Shown: positions 11,949 through 22,029, counted from the stretch's first letter. The stretch is DNA of 64,000 nucleotides from Ursus arctos (GCF_023065955.2 NW_026622919.1:4104501-4168500), one strand, 5' to 3'. A program made the numbers and translations. Notes: a model not told the origin generated them from the sequence alone.

Positions 11949-12135
11949 CAACAGTCACACAGTATGAACTGTGACGAGAAGTTATTTACGTTTGGCAAGT
12001 ACCCATTTCAGTTCACACATGAAATACTGTACCGAATGGGAATGGTCTTTTTAAGGTGGAAATTTATTCTTCTTTTAAAATGATTGTTTTAAATCACAAA
12101 TCAGGAAAAGAATGACTAGTACACGTTTTATTTCT

Positions 12136-12592
12136 GTATGAGTTTCCCGCAGCTGCTTTAAGAAATTGTCACGAATTTCGTGGCTCACTGTGACCCGCAC
12201 CTGTTATCTTCGAGCTCTGGAAGCCGGAGGTCTGCAGTGGGCGTTGGGACCTGGTCAAAACCAAGGTGTTAGCAGGGCTGCGCTCCCTGCAGAGGCCCTT
12301 TTTCCCAGTTTCTAGGGGCTGTTGCATGCCTTGGCTCGAGGCCCCTTCCTGCATTTTCAAAGCACTTCACTCTACTTTGTTCTCATATTCTCTCTCTCAC
12401 ATCTGCGTCTGCCTCTCTTAGAAAGACCCGTGCAATTACTCTTAGGGCTCACCTGCATAATCCAGGGTAACCCCCCTGGCTGCAAGGTCCTTAATTTAAC
12501 CGCATTTGCAAAACCCCTCTTGCCATATAAGGTAACATTTACAGATTCTAGGGATTAGGATACATTGGGGGGCTGTTTTCCAGCCTGCCAAC
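12136..12592 (+). mobile_element. Ancient mammalian interspersed repeat, family not named
   Basis: Resembles a widely dispersed repeat whose landmarks are a CAGCTGCTNTAANAAATT start, GTGGCTCA, GAGCTCTGGAAGCCGGAGG, AACCAAGGTGTTAGCAGGG, a TTGCAAAACCCCTCTTGCCA region and AGATTCTAGGGATTAGGA near the end. I recognise the pattern, but cannot say from memory whether it is an L1M 3' end or another class. Non-coding and inactive. Confidence 0.55.
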
Positions 12593-12756
12593 AATTCCCA
12601 AAAATCATTTTGTTGCAGGGTGTGGGGGTTAAAACATCACCCCGTCTGCGTGCGACTAGAAGCCGGAGGCCTGATGTCGCAGAAAATGCTTGTGGAGAAC
12701 GGGTTCTGTCAAAGGCATGGAGGGGGACGGAGTTTGTATTTTGACACAAGGCAGGG

Positions 12757-12757
<1 letters not shown>

Positions 12758-12787
<30 letters not shown>
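12758..12787 (+). repeat. (TG)15 microsatellite
   Basis: An uninterrupted TG dinucleotide run of 30 nt followed by a shorter TGTGTG patch to about 12809. Likely length-polymorphic. Confidence 0.95.
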
Positions 12788-12788
<1 letters not shown>

Positions 12789-13084
12789 ACACATCTGTTT
12801 GTGTGTGGTCCACCGGCTCGACGGATTGAAGGGTGTGTGAAGGGCAAGTGTGGGGTTATTTGTAGGGCCATACACCTGCCCTGCTCCAGATTCAAGGGTA
12901 TTTGAGCTCAGCCCCTGTAGGACCTTTATGACTTAATCTTAGGAAGCGTTCTTCCTGGAGCGAGGTATTTCCGTCTGCCGTAAGGACACACACTCAGCCC
13001 TCTGATCCATGATTCGGCAACAGACACAGACAGTCCCGGCGCTGCGGGGCTTCTATCCCACCCGTGCGTGTTGTTTGGCGTCTG
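12788..13084. other. Unique sequence, nothing recognised
   Basis: Includes the tail of the TG-rich patch. No repeat or gene is otherwise supported. Confidence 0.5.
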
Positions 13085-13195
13085 TCTCACCCACAGAAGA
13101 CAGGCTCCTCGAGGGCAGGTGCGTTAGCTGGTGATTAGACATTGCCCAGGAGGGGGGCCTGGCACGTGTCTGGCCTCGGCGAACAGTGATGAAAC
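13085..13195 (+). mobile_element. L2 LINE 3' fragment
   Basis: GGCTCCTCGAGGGCAGG, then GGGGCCTGGCACGTGTCTGG and GAACAGTGATGAA, correspond to the L2 3' region in sense orientation. Divergent. Confidence 0.55.
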
Positions 13196-14204
13196 CAGCT
13201 GAGGTCCTGTTGGGTGCATCTCTGAGAGGCGAGAATTCGGTTATGGCTCTCCGAGTAAAAATGTCCCAGCAGATGACGAAAAAGGATTTTCCCGTTTCCA
13301 CGCGGTTTATTGTGGCGATGCCATTGTTTCGCCTTCATGGTTTGCTCAAAGTCTGGGAATTCAGTGTCTATCGTGGACCCGAGCCGAATTTCTGAACAAC
13401 TACATATGGACAGTGTCAAGATGATCCTTCGATGGTCATTCATCATCTGGCCAAGACAAGTATTAGATACCCTGAAATCTAACAGGACAGAAACCTGCCC
13501 TGAGAAGAAGGACTTCCCCCAAATTACTGGATACGTAAGACCTCCATCTGGCCCTCAATGTTTACTCTGCCTTCCGATGCTCCCCCTTTCCCTAAGCCCT
13601 CAACAGGGCATGCTGCTCCGGCCTTTAGATCCCACCCAGCCCTGCTCTCCATGGTGACAGGGAGGCAAAGGGACCAGAGAGGCCAACGCTCAACGTCACA
13701 GAGAACAGCATCTCCACCTTCAGGCAGACCTGGGTCCCCGGCAGTCAGCCTGCTGCTTGAGATTAGCTCGGAGGTCTTCGTGGTCCTCCTTTGACCCTGC
13801 CAAAAGGGATGGGGGCTTCACACTTTACTCCAGCTTTCGTGATTCAGTTCAGAATCTCAGAGCCAATGCCTCCTGCCCCCTTAGAGAGGGGGTCAACCTA
13901 GGTGCTCGGCGTACGGTTCCGGCCGCCCTCGGGTGGAGCGCAAAGGAAGAGAGGCCCAGATGGAACGCCCAGGTTACCGAAAGACAAGCCCCAGACAAGA
14001 GACAGATGAGAGGAAATGATGTGAAGGAACGTCTCCCCGCCCGTGGACATAAATTCAGGCTGAGATCCCATCCTGGTGTTCTGATGACGTGAACCACAAG
14101 AACAAAGCTAAGGGAGATTTTTAAATGTCATCACCAGGCTCCTCTGTGGAATTACAGCTTTGTTATTTATTACGTACCGCCAGGAACATGTAATTCCTTC
14201 TGTT
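13196..14204. other. Unique sequence, nothing recognised
   Basis: Mixed composition with overlapping open frames of about 70-115 codons on both strands and no domain. A processed pseudogene was considered for 13240-13480 but no parent protein is recognisable. Confidence 0.45.
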
Positions 14205-14735
14205 CGGCGGTGTGGGAGTGCACGCAGCCCGGCCGTCCCGCGGGGCTCCACGCCTCGACACCGTGTCCGTCTGAGTCCCGCCTCGTAGAGGTGCCGGCCG
14301 TGCGAGCAGAAATTTTTTTTTTAAATAGATGTCATGTAGGATCCCGCCGTTTCAGGAAGACAGAGGCGGGAAGGCTGAGGTGCGGGGGAGCAGGCGTGGG
14401 GCCAGTCCCCGCCAGCCGGGATCAGGATTGGGGGAGCCACGGCCCGCCCACGCGTGGCTCCCCCTGGTAGGGTGGGAATCTGCGTGTGTACCTGGGAACT
14501 AAAAAAACCCCAAAAACCAAATACCAAAAAACCGCCAAAACAAGAGCCCCAATGGGAGCGGCCAGTTGGTGGAGGCTCCAGGCTCTCGCTGCCTCCCGAT
14601 GTCGCTGCAAAGCCTGAGCCCAGCGTCCCCCAGCCTCCAGCTGCTCCTCCGGGTCCTTCGGGGAGAGAGCCGAGCTCGGATCTGGCCACTCTGGGCAGCC
14701 GCAACCCGGCCGTATTCCACCTCGACGCCTGCTGA
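14205..14735. promoter_or_regulatory. CpG-rich block, candidate orphan CpG island
   Basis: By eye the first 270 bp hold about 28 CpG dinucleotides at high GC, close to the expected number. A second dense stretch follows at 14545-14735. A-rich interruptions at 14310-14330 and 14500-14545 break it. Most of the mammalian genome is CpG-depleted, so this suggests germline hypomethylation or a promoter or enhancer. No start site or exon can be pointed to. Confidence 0.4.
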
Positions 14736-15015
14736 GCTGCCTTCTGCTTTCAGAAAGGGGAAATTCAGACATCAATCTGAGCTTTCCAAGGAGTTTCAGT
14801 TCCACGTTTTCAGCCCGAGAGGAGGCACGCTGACAGATTTCGTCCAGATGACGACATTCAGGGGATGGGTGAGGCCGCCAACGCCACCACTTTCTAGAAA
14901 GGCTGAGTCCCACCTTTCGGGGCTCAATTGGGGCTCCTGCTTTTCCCAGAGAATCCTTTCTTCTTTCAAATTCAACCTTTCATTTAAAAAATTTTTTTTT
15001 AAAATTCAACCTTTT

Positions 15016-15222
15016 ATTTTATTATTATTTTTAAAGATTTAATTTATTCAAGAGCACGTGTGAGAGAGAATCACAAGCAGGGGGAGGGGCAGAGGCAGAG
15101 GGAGAAGCAGACTCCCTAGTGAGCAGGGAGTCTGATGTGGGACTCGATCCCAGGACCCTGGGATCAGGGCCTGAGCCAAAGGCAGGCAGGTGCTTAACCG
15201 ACTCAGCCACCCAGGCGCCCCT
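15016..15222 (-). mobile_element. Carnivore SINE (SINEC type), older subfamily
   Basis: Reverse orientation: the T-rich tail side is at 15016-15040 and the head CACCCAGGCGCCCC ends at 15221. It contains GACTCCCTAGTGAGCAGG, GGACTCGATCCCAGGACCC and CTTAACCGACTCAGCC. Flanked by direct repeats AAATTCAACCTTTT at 15002-15015 and 15223-15236. Confidence 0.95.
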
Positions 15223-15236
15223 AAATTCAACCTTTT

Positions 15237-15436
15237 TTTTTTTAAAGATTTTATTTATTATTTATTTGACAGAGAGAGAGACAGCCCGCAAGAGAGGGAA
15301 CACAGGCAGGGGGAGTGGGAGAGGAAGAAGCAGGCTCCCAGCGGAGGAGCCCGATGTGGGGCTCGATCCCAGGACTCTGGGATCACGCCCTGAGCCGAAG
15401 GCAGACGCTTAACGACTGTGCCACCCAGGCGCCCCT
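15237..15436 (-). mobile_element. Carnivore SINE, younger arctoid-type subfamily
   Basis: Reverse orientation with a T-tract and AAAGATTTTATTTATTATTT at the tail side, then GACAGCCCGCAAGAGAGG, GAAGCAGGCTCCCAGCGG and a head ending at 15435. It shares its left flank repeat with the right flank repeat of the neighbouring SINE, so one of the two inserted into the other's target duplication. Confidence 0.95.
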
Positions 15437-15450
15437 AAATTCAACCTTTT

Positions 15451-16699
15451 AAACAAAGCTTTGACTCTTGGTCATGCGAAGGCAGCCCTTACAGAGAAGT
15501 CTCACTGCCCACGTTACATTGCACAGCCAAGACGACAGAGCAGCCGTGCAAACTCAATTCTGTAAGAAATATTCTGTTTAATTGATTTTCTAAAAAAATC
15601 TATTATGTTTCTGTGGGCCTGTCTATTGATCTGCAGCCCTGCAGAAGTAATGAAGAAGCTTTGTGATCAATAAGGCCAGAGTGTGTCTTACCCCGAATCT
15701 GCTCTGCGCCCCCACTGGGGATGCGACCGGCCGGATTCCCCAGACGGCGTGGGGGGGGTGTGTGAGCAGCCTTCCCCGTGACTGCTGAGACTTGTTTCTG
15801 CTGGCATCAACATAACAAATGAAACCCTGACGACTTTCCTTGCTCTGAAAGCCAAGAATATATCACAGCAGACGTCGCGAAACACACAAGAACACAATTT
15901 GTAAAAAGAAAAAAAGAACAGAAAAACCTGGCCTCTTTAACCTTAGTGCCTTAGCTCCTCCCCCACACTTAATTAGGATAATATTTTATCCTAATATCCT
16001 CGACTCTTAAGCTGGTTTTCTGTTGTATTCGCTGCTCCCCCCACCCCTTCGGATCCCCTTATGAGTCTTAGAGGGTTTTTCTATGTCTGCCGTGAATGCC
16101 AAGTGCAGGTACGTGCGATTGCGGGCTGATCATTCTGGGTAGAGCCCACATTGCTATCTTACCCTCTAAAAAATAATAATGTTGAGAGAGATAAGGCACC
16201 AGCTGTAACACAGGCGGCGGTCGGTCGGAAATACTGCAGACACCATCAGGTCGCATTCTGCTGCAGACAGAAAAGCTTCCTGAACCGGATAAGTCATCTT
16301 GGTTGCTGTTAATTTCAGAGCTTATCATTTGCATTTTGCCCTTAAACCAGAGGACACTGCCTGAGGCGGATTCTGATCAGATGCTGGGCAAACTCTTCCT
16401 GCGGCTCTGAGTGGCTTTAGTCCCTTCAGGGCTAGCGCTGTGCTTCCTGACCACCGCCCCCTCCGCTGAAGTCAGCAGGTGCGGCTGGACAGGGCGTTAT
16501 GAGGTGCAAAGGGATGCTATCAAGGTCAGCGGGGACCACATCACCAAGCGCTTTGCCCAAGCGCACTGGGGAGCCATGGAGAGATTTTTGAGGGGAGAGA
16601 AGTGACCAGAGGTGTAACTGTAGAGCCATTACCCGCTCCAGGGCAGAACGGCCGTTCTCAGCCTCCCTGTGTGCACACACTGAAATGGGCACGGTGATG
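15451..16699. other. Unique AT-richer sequence, nothing recognised
   Basis: Moderately AT-rich. Contains an inverted repeat (listed separately) and TTCTGTTTAATTGATTTTC near 15572. No gene or named repeat is seen. Confidence 0.5.
15972..15995. other. Perfect 10-bp inverted repeat, 4-nt loop
   Basis: The arms ATTAGGATAA (15972-15981) and TTATCCTAAT (15986-15995) are exact reverse complements separated by TATT. It could form a small cruciform or hairpin. No adjacent T-run or gene implies terminator function, and that concept does not apply in a mammal. Confidence 0.8.
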
Positions 16700-16825
16700 A
16701 CAACAGCACTTACAACGAACCACGCTCTGCTCCAAGTTTTCTATGTAGCCACTCACTTCACACAGCAGCCCTCTCCGGGAGATACTGTTACGCGCTCACG
16801 CTACGGATGAGGACACTGGCATACG
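16700..16825 (-). mobile_element. MIR-type SINE fragment
   Basis: CAGCACTTACAACGAACCAC, then CCACTCACTTCACACAGCAG, a GGGAGATACTGTTACG segment and CTACGGATGAGGACACTGG match the reverse complement of MIR. Strongly diverged. Confidence 0.5.
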
Positions 16826-17894
16826 CAGGGGTCCCACATGGCCGGTGAGCATCTCATGCACGCTGCCCTGGTCAGGGGTGGTGTTGTATCCCTCCTCCCT
16901 CAGCTCCCCAGGAGTGCGTGCTGGATGGGAAGCACCGGAGGGAGGATGCCTTTCACTGAGGGATAATAACCCTGACTTAGTTCAAATTTGTATTCTAAAA
17001 AGCAAATCATTTGGGGGAATGCGATTATTAGTAAATGATTGCACAAGCACATCTTCCAGCAGGTTAAGATGAACCAGCGTGTTCTGGCTTCAGAGCCAGC
17101 TTGGAGCATGGCCCAGTGGAGGGGGAGGGTGTAGCCGTCACGGGAGGGACAGCGCCTGCCTTGACATGGTGAGGGTGATGGAGGAGGCCATGCCTGGGGT
17201 CCAGCCAGAGGGACCTGGGGGTTGGTGTTGCCTCGCAGAGGCAGATGCCTGCCCGTGTGCAGGTACATGTGCCGTCACCCCACGTGTTCACTGGGTACCC
17301 CCTCTGCACAGTACTCCTCCGCGCGAGGCACCAGGACAGTGCAGTGACACGCTGGGGACATGGCTTTCAGAGCCGACGTGCCAGTGGGGAGCACACGTGT
17401 CCGCAGCGGGGGGACAGAGGAAGAGGAGCTGAGATGAGCAGAGCAGGAGGGATGATGATGAGTTCAAGGAGAAATCCCGCTGCTTCTCGCGGGTGCTCTG
17501 CGTGCCCACACATGCCACGCGCGGAAAGGCACGCACGTGAAGGAACAGAAGGCCTTCTGCATCAGACACTGAGTAACCCTTACAGCCAGCACAAGGCGGG
17601 GCACCCTGGGAGGCTGGCCAGTCCCCTGCGGCCATCCAGACAGCTCCCAGGTTGGGAGAATCAGCTTTGAACCCCTGAGGGAGGGAGGGAAGAGCTCGGA
17701 ATGGACACGCAGAGCTCCCCTCCCTTGCACACCTGCCTCGGTGCATTGAGGTGACTTCCCAGGCCGAAGCATCACCCGGCTCTGCTCTAAGCTTTGGAAA
17801 ACCTCGCAGTTCGTTCCTCCTTGTGTCCGGAGGACAAGGCTGGGGAGGTCAGCCGTTAACACGGTAGCCCTAAGTGGCCTTCGGGGCCAGAGGT
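16826..17894. other. Unique GC-rich sequence, nothing recognised
   Basis: Overlapping open frames up to 152 codons without domains. No repeat could be named. Confidence 0.5.
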
Positions 17895-18050
17895 TATCAG
17901 TGCACGGCCCGGTACAATCCCCCGGGACGCTTTAAAACCACGGAAGGGAAGCTTGGCCATCCCAGACACGCGGGGCCAGGGTCTGTGGGTGAGGCCTGGG
18001 TCTCAGCAGATTTGCGAGCCCAGGCAACTCTCACGTGCAGCTGGAGCTGA
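17895..18050 (+). mobile_element. MER5-like hAT DNA transposon fragment
   Basis: Landmarks GGGACGCTTTAAAACCAC, GGGGCCAGGGTCTGTGG, CTGGGTCTCAGCAGATTTG and GGCAACTCTCACGTGCAGC follow the order seen in MER5-class non-autonomous hAT elements. Ancient and inactive. Confidence 0.55.
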
Positions 18051-18271
18051 GGCCTGGGGCTAACCCTTCCCTGTGCCTTGACGCCCTGGTCCTCAGCTTG
18101 GTTGGCAGCTCTCTGAGACCCAAAACCGAAGAGGCAGGGGGAGGGTCAGGGAGAGAGAGGCAAGAGGGCCGAGGGGGGTACTCAGGAACAAACAGGCTGG
18201 GGACCTTTGTGGATGGGAACCTTGCGTGTGCTGGGCACGGAGAAGGTGCTCAGGGACTGTGTCCGGTGAAG

Positions 18272-18412
18272 ATGGGGGGGACAGTGACAGGAGGTGGGGG
18301 CAGGGAGTGGGGGGGAGTGGGGAGGGACGGGGTGGACAAGGGCATGGGAAGACAGATGGACAGGGGATGGGAGGTGGGGACTGGAGTGGTGGTGGGGGAG
18401 GGGTGGGGGCCT
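18272..18412 (+). repeat. G-rich degenerate minisatellite
   Basis: About 140 bp dominated by GGGG runs separated by A, T or GA (for example GGGGGGGAGTGGGGAGGG and GGTGGTGGGGGAGGGG). Multiple runs of three or more G satisfy quadruplex rules. Glycine-rich open frames here are compositional. Confidence 0.8.
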
Positions 18413-19297
18413 GGCTTCTCAGGCTCCTTCTGGTTGATGCTTTCACACAGTGTGGTTGTGGGGCGGAGGTGGGGCTGAGGAAGTGGGGTCTTCTGTTCTC
18501 TTTGGCCGTGGTTTCACAGGAAACGCTCATGAAAAATGAAGACCATGTCGGTTTAAAATTAGAGCTCTGACGGAGAGCCAGCCTTGAACACAATTTGTCT
18601 CTGGTTCTTTAACTGAGAAGCTGAAGGAATCTCAGTGTCCAGAGGGAATCTGTAAGATTTCGAGTTTCCCGTTCAGCTTTCCAGGTGAAATCTTAACCAA
18701 GCGTGGCCAGCTCCCAGCTCTTGAGTTCAGCTTTCTCCCCTGTGGGCTTCCTGGTCAGGAGCCCCCCGCATCTCCTACCCAAGGTCTTGGCCTCTGTGTG
18801 GGAACCCGGGGTGTCCTGCTCTGACCGTGAGCCCCTGCTCCCCACTTCCTTCCTCCTTTCCCGGCCAGGCCCCTTCTTCCTGAAAGCCCTCCTAGTCCAC
18901 TGTCTGGTGCTGGTTCTCGAAGGAGGCAAAAGGAGGAGAATACGGACAGAGTTCTGAGTTTTTCAAAATGCTGCAAGCAAACCCTTTAAAGAGCCACCCT
19001 CTATCCTGCGATTATAGCCTTCCCGCCTTTTGGGGTTAAGAAGTCCCTTATTTTATAAAATGGCTGCGATGTGGGCTGGCACGTGCTTTAAAGGTCGCGC
19101 TCACTCAGAGAGTAAGTTGGCCATCCGTAGCCATCCCCTACGTTCCTGGTCTGAAATTTCGCCACATGGAGCCATGGAGGTGATGCGTCCAGGTGAGGGT
19201 GCCGCGGAGCAGGGCTTCTAGCCGAGGGACAGAATTAGTGGGGAGGGCGGGAGAACCCCAGGAACCCTTTCTACTGACCTGGGCGTTGGGAGGGCGT
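18413..19297. other. Unique sequence, nothing recognised
   Basis: Contains CCTTGAACACAATTTGTC at 18582-18599, an 18-mer also found at 2099-2116. No gene or named repeat is supported. Confidence 0.5.
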
Positions 19298-19390
19298 TCA
19301 TTCGACAAATGTTGCTTGCACACCTGCTTTATAAGAGACAGCGGGTGAGGTCCTGGGGAGACCAAGATAAATGACATGGGCCCTGCTTGC
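19298..19390 (-). mobile_element. L2 LINE 3' fragment
   Basis: GTTCATTCGACAAATGTTGC, CACACCTGCTTTATAAGAGA and GGTCCTGGGGAGACCAAG follow the reverse complement of the L2 3' region. Diverged. Confidence 0.6.
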
Positions 19391-19463
19391 AGGTGTGCAT
19401 GGGGGGCTGAGACTAAAAGTCACCAAGTGCCGTCAGAGGGTGGACGCTGCTTGCATCACGTGT

Positions 19464-19477
19464 CCCCCCCCCCCCCC
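19464..19477 (+). repeat. C14 homopolymer
   Basis: Fourteen consecutive C, then G and a further C-rich stretch. One of several long C runs in the window. Confidence 0.95.
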
Positions 19478-20000
19478 GCCCCCCTGCCCCAAGCCAAGTC
19501 ACGATGCTGCTGGGTTAGTAACTGGAGCTCCTTTCTGCTAAACGGGACAACCCTGGCTAATTTCATTGGCCAGGACGGTATATGACCGTGTCCGGGTGTG
19601 CGTGTATTTTATAGGTAAACCTGTATCACGAGCATTTCAACTGTTTCGTCTGCGTGTGTTAGTTTCGCGCTGGTGGTGAGGAACAGGCAAGTAAGGCCGC
19701 TCAGGTGCGGGGATAGGTGTGTCATTTCACACCTTCAGGACTGGCTGAAGGTTTTTTCCTTCAACCAGGACTTCCTGGTTTTTTCCTACGGCGGGTCCTT
19801 GTGTGTGCATTTAAATGTGTGTGGTGGGGAGAATGAGTAGTCTGCCTGGGATGGAAAACACTTCCTAGCTGGGTCATATGACCCGTTCTCTTTTGGCCTG
19901 AGTTCCTAGTGAGATCAGCCAAGAGAAAAATCAGAATGAAAAAGGATTTCCTGGTAGAAAAGAAAACCATTTTTGGGACATGTTGTGAAGTTTAAGCGTT
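19478..20000. other. Unique sequence, nothing recognised
   Basis: No repeat or gene is supported. Contains GT-rich patches near 19590-19615 and 19800-19825. Confidence 0.5.
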
Positions 20001-20008
20001 GGTGCCCC

Positions 20009-20148
20009 GGGGCGCCTGGCTGGCTCAGTCAGTTAAGCGTCCAACACTTGCTCTCGGCTCACGTCTTGATCTCAGGGTGGTGGGTTCAAGCCCCGAGTTG
20101 GGCTCCACGCTGGGTATGGAGTCTACTTAAAAAAAAAAGAAAGAAAGA
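20009..20148 (+). mobile_element. Carnivore SINE, shorter subfamily
   Basis: Head GGGGCGCCTGGCTGGCTCAG, then TTAAGCGTCCAACACTTGC, GTGGGTTCAAGCCCCGAG (B-box region), a GGGTATGGAGTCTACTTA end and an A-rich tail with GAAA units. This type lacks the long CT-rich 3' region of the other copies. GGTGCCC at 20001-20007 and 20152-20158 is the probable target duplication. Confidence 0.93.
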
Positions 20149-20175
20149 TTCGGTGCCCTGGTCCTGAGGCGGGAT

Positions 20176-20199
20176 GGGGTTTGGGGTTTGGGGTTTGGG
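20176..20199 (+). repeat. Telomere-like GGGGTTT repeat with G-quadruplex potential
   Basis: Three GGGGTTT units followed by GGG, giving four G-runs separated by three-T loops. This is a textbook quadruplex pattern on the plus strand. It is not the vertebrate TTAGGG telomere unit. Confidence 0.9.
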
Positions 20200-20384
20200 C
20201 ACGCACACGTGGCGTTGCCAGGTCACATGCTGGGGTGGGGGACATGGCTCTCCGGGGAGCCCTCTGGGTGAGAGGGGGAGCGGGTATTGCCCGAACTTCT
20301 CTGCAGGGGTGCACCGCACGATACTGAGGGAGCCCCACTTCCGCCCACCCCTCCTGTGCCCAGTGGGCTCCTGCTGACCCTTCA

Positions 20385-20590
20385 GCTCTTGGCCTTCCCT
20401 GACCCCCAAACCAGGAAGCCTGTCCTCCTTGCCGTCGTGCACGGCGTCCTCCGCCCCCTTCACGGCGCTTGTCACGACTCGTCTTCCGCATTTGTCCGTT
20501 CTCTTGCTCACCGACCTTCTCCCCAGCCGGCCGGTGCGCCCGCAGCCTGGCACGCGGTGGGTGCCCCACAGAGACCTCCCGAGTGATCGG
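20385..20590 (+). mobile_element. Possible L2 LINE fragment
   Basis: The GCAGCCTGGCACGCGGTGGG and TGCCCCACAGAGACCTCC end resembles the L2 3' tail. The upstream part is too diverged to be certain. Confidence 0.35.
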
Positions 20591-20609
20591 TCTTAGTCCT
20601 TTCAGGATC

Positions 20610-20770
20610 CTAGAAGAGGAGACGATTTTAGCTGCCTCTTGCAGGTGAGGCAACAGACGTCTGGGGGGTGAGTCCCCCACTGCGGCCACCCACGTGGGCC
20701 GTGGCGGAGCTGGCGCTTGCGCCCGTGTCTGCCTGTTTCCAGAACCTACGCCGTGCACGCTGTCCCGACC
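20610..20770 (-). mobile_element. Possible MIR fragment
   Basis: GCAGGTGAGGCAACAGACG and a downstream GCGGAGCTGGCGCTTG region fit a diverged MIR in reverse orientation. Confidence 0.4.
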
Positions 20771-21301
20771 CCACACACACGCCTCTCTCCTTCTCTAAGA
20801 CCTGGGGACACAGATGGATCGGGCAGGACCATCTGGACAACCTAGTCCCAAATACTGCCGGCCCCACAGAGGAGATGGTCAGGCATTGGCAGAGCACCGA
20901 ACCCACGGCAGGCAGCACCCCTGCAGCCAGCCCACCCAGCCCGAGGAGGGGCAGCGGCCAGCCTGTCAGGGCACACGACTCTCACTGTCTGTCCTGACCA
21001 CCAGCAGGAGGCAACCAGCCGGGCCTTGCCCTGGAGACTCCCCCGGCTGCCTGCTGTCCTTTCCTCCTCCGGCACAGCGGCCTGACCGGGAGTCCTTGCC
21101 TTGCAGCCTGGGGTCCACTTGGAGGGTCTCTTTATTTTGTGCGTAACAAGGACTCAGATGGCCCTTCAGCAGCACTGGTCTGGGGGCCTCAACTCCCAGC
21201 TGGGAGGGGACCGCTCACCTCCAGAGGTGGTCCTCGTATTAACCCAGATGCTCTATTAGTGGGTGGGGCACAGGCGGGTCAGGGCGATTGAAGCGCTCTC
21301 T
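20771..21301. other. Unique GC-rich sequence, nothing recognised
   Basis: No gene or repeat is supported. Overlapping open frames of about 70-110 codons are present without domains. Confidence 0.5.
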
Positions 21302-21508
21302 GGGGGGCTGCCTGGGTGGCACAGTTGGTCGAGCGTCCGACTCTTGGTTTCGGCTCAGGTCAAGATGGCAGGGTGGTGAGATCAAGCCCTGCTGTCATCG
21401 TCCTCGGGCTCTGTGCTCAGCAGGGAGTCTGCTTGAGATGATCTGTCTTCCTCTCCCTTTGCCCCAACCCCCCACTCGTGCCCTCTCTCTCTCAAATCTT
21501 TAAAAACC
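21302..21508 (+). mobile_element. Carnivore SINE (SINEC type), older subfamily
   Basis: Head CTGCCTGGGTGGCACAGTTG, TCGAGCGTCCGACTCTTGG, GGCTCAGGTCAAGATG, then TCAGCAGGGAGTCTGCTTG, a CTCTCTCTCTC tract and AAATCTTTAAAAACC tail. AAGCGCTCTC at 21291-21300 and AAGCCCTCTC near 21511 look like a decayed target duplication. Confidence 0.93.
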
Positions 21509-22029
21509 AAAAGCCCTCTCCTGGTTGCTGCCAGTGCCCCCAGGTGGCAACCGGGGAACAGGAGTCCCAGCCCCTTGGCGCCCCCAAGCCCAACACCATT
21601 ATTTCTGTGCCTGTGGGCAGACCCAGGGTTGTGGGGTTAGGACTGGGGGGAGGCGAGGGGCGGGGGGAAGGCATATGAGGGGCTCTGGGTGACTGCTGGG
21701 TCCCAGGCACTTTTTTTAAAAAAGAAAAAAAATCTATGGGAAACCAGCGACAGAGCCGAGAGGGGAAAGCGTTTCACTGCCCAGCGGGGAACTGACCCAG
21801 GACAACTTGGGGGATGAGGTTCTGGGAAGGAGAAACGAGGGAGGTCTTTTCAAGCCAGCGGCCGGGAGCTGCTCCATCCCAAGTCTCCATCCCAAGTCTC
21901 CGAGTGGCGCTGGGGGTGAGACCCAGGTGTACGTGTTGGTTCTGTGGTCCCTGCCTCTGCTCGTGGTGTCCGCGGCCCGTTCAGGCCAGCTGGGGTGAGA
22001 GGCCAGCGGCCACGCCAGGGGCTATTGCT
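21509..22029. other. Unique sequence with a small tandem duplication
   Basis: Two perfect adjacent copies of CCATCCCAAGTCT at 21874-21886 and 21887-21899. Otherwise nothing is recognised. Confidence 0.6.

Larger units (their letters stand above)
14968..15450. repeat. Four-copy target site duplication array from serial SINE insertion
   Basis: The 13-14 bp word AAATTCAACCTTT(T) occurs at 14968-14980, 15002-15015, 15223-15236 and 15437-15450. The last three flank two SINEs. The first two flank a 21-bp A/T-rich piece. This is what repeated L1-endonuclease-type insertion at one TT/AAAA-like target would leave. Confidence 0.85.

Noticed and set aside
13240..13480. Possible processed pseudogene
   Set aside because: The translated frames do not resemble a protein I recognise, and no A-tail or target duplication is visible.
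21530..21555. CCCCCAGGTGGCAAC as a CTCF core
   Set aside because: Matches most but not all core positions. CTCF-like words are common in GC-rich DNA and no orientation pair or binding data is available.
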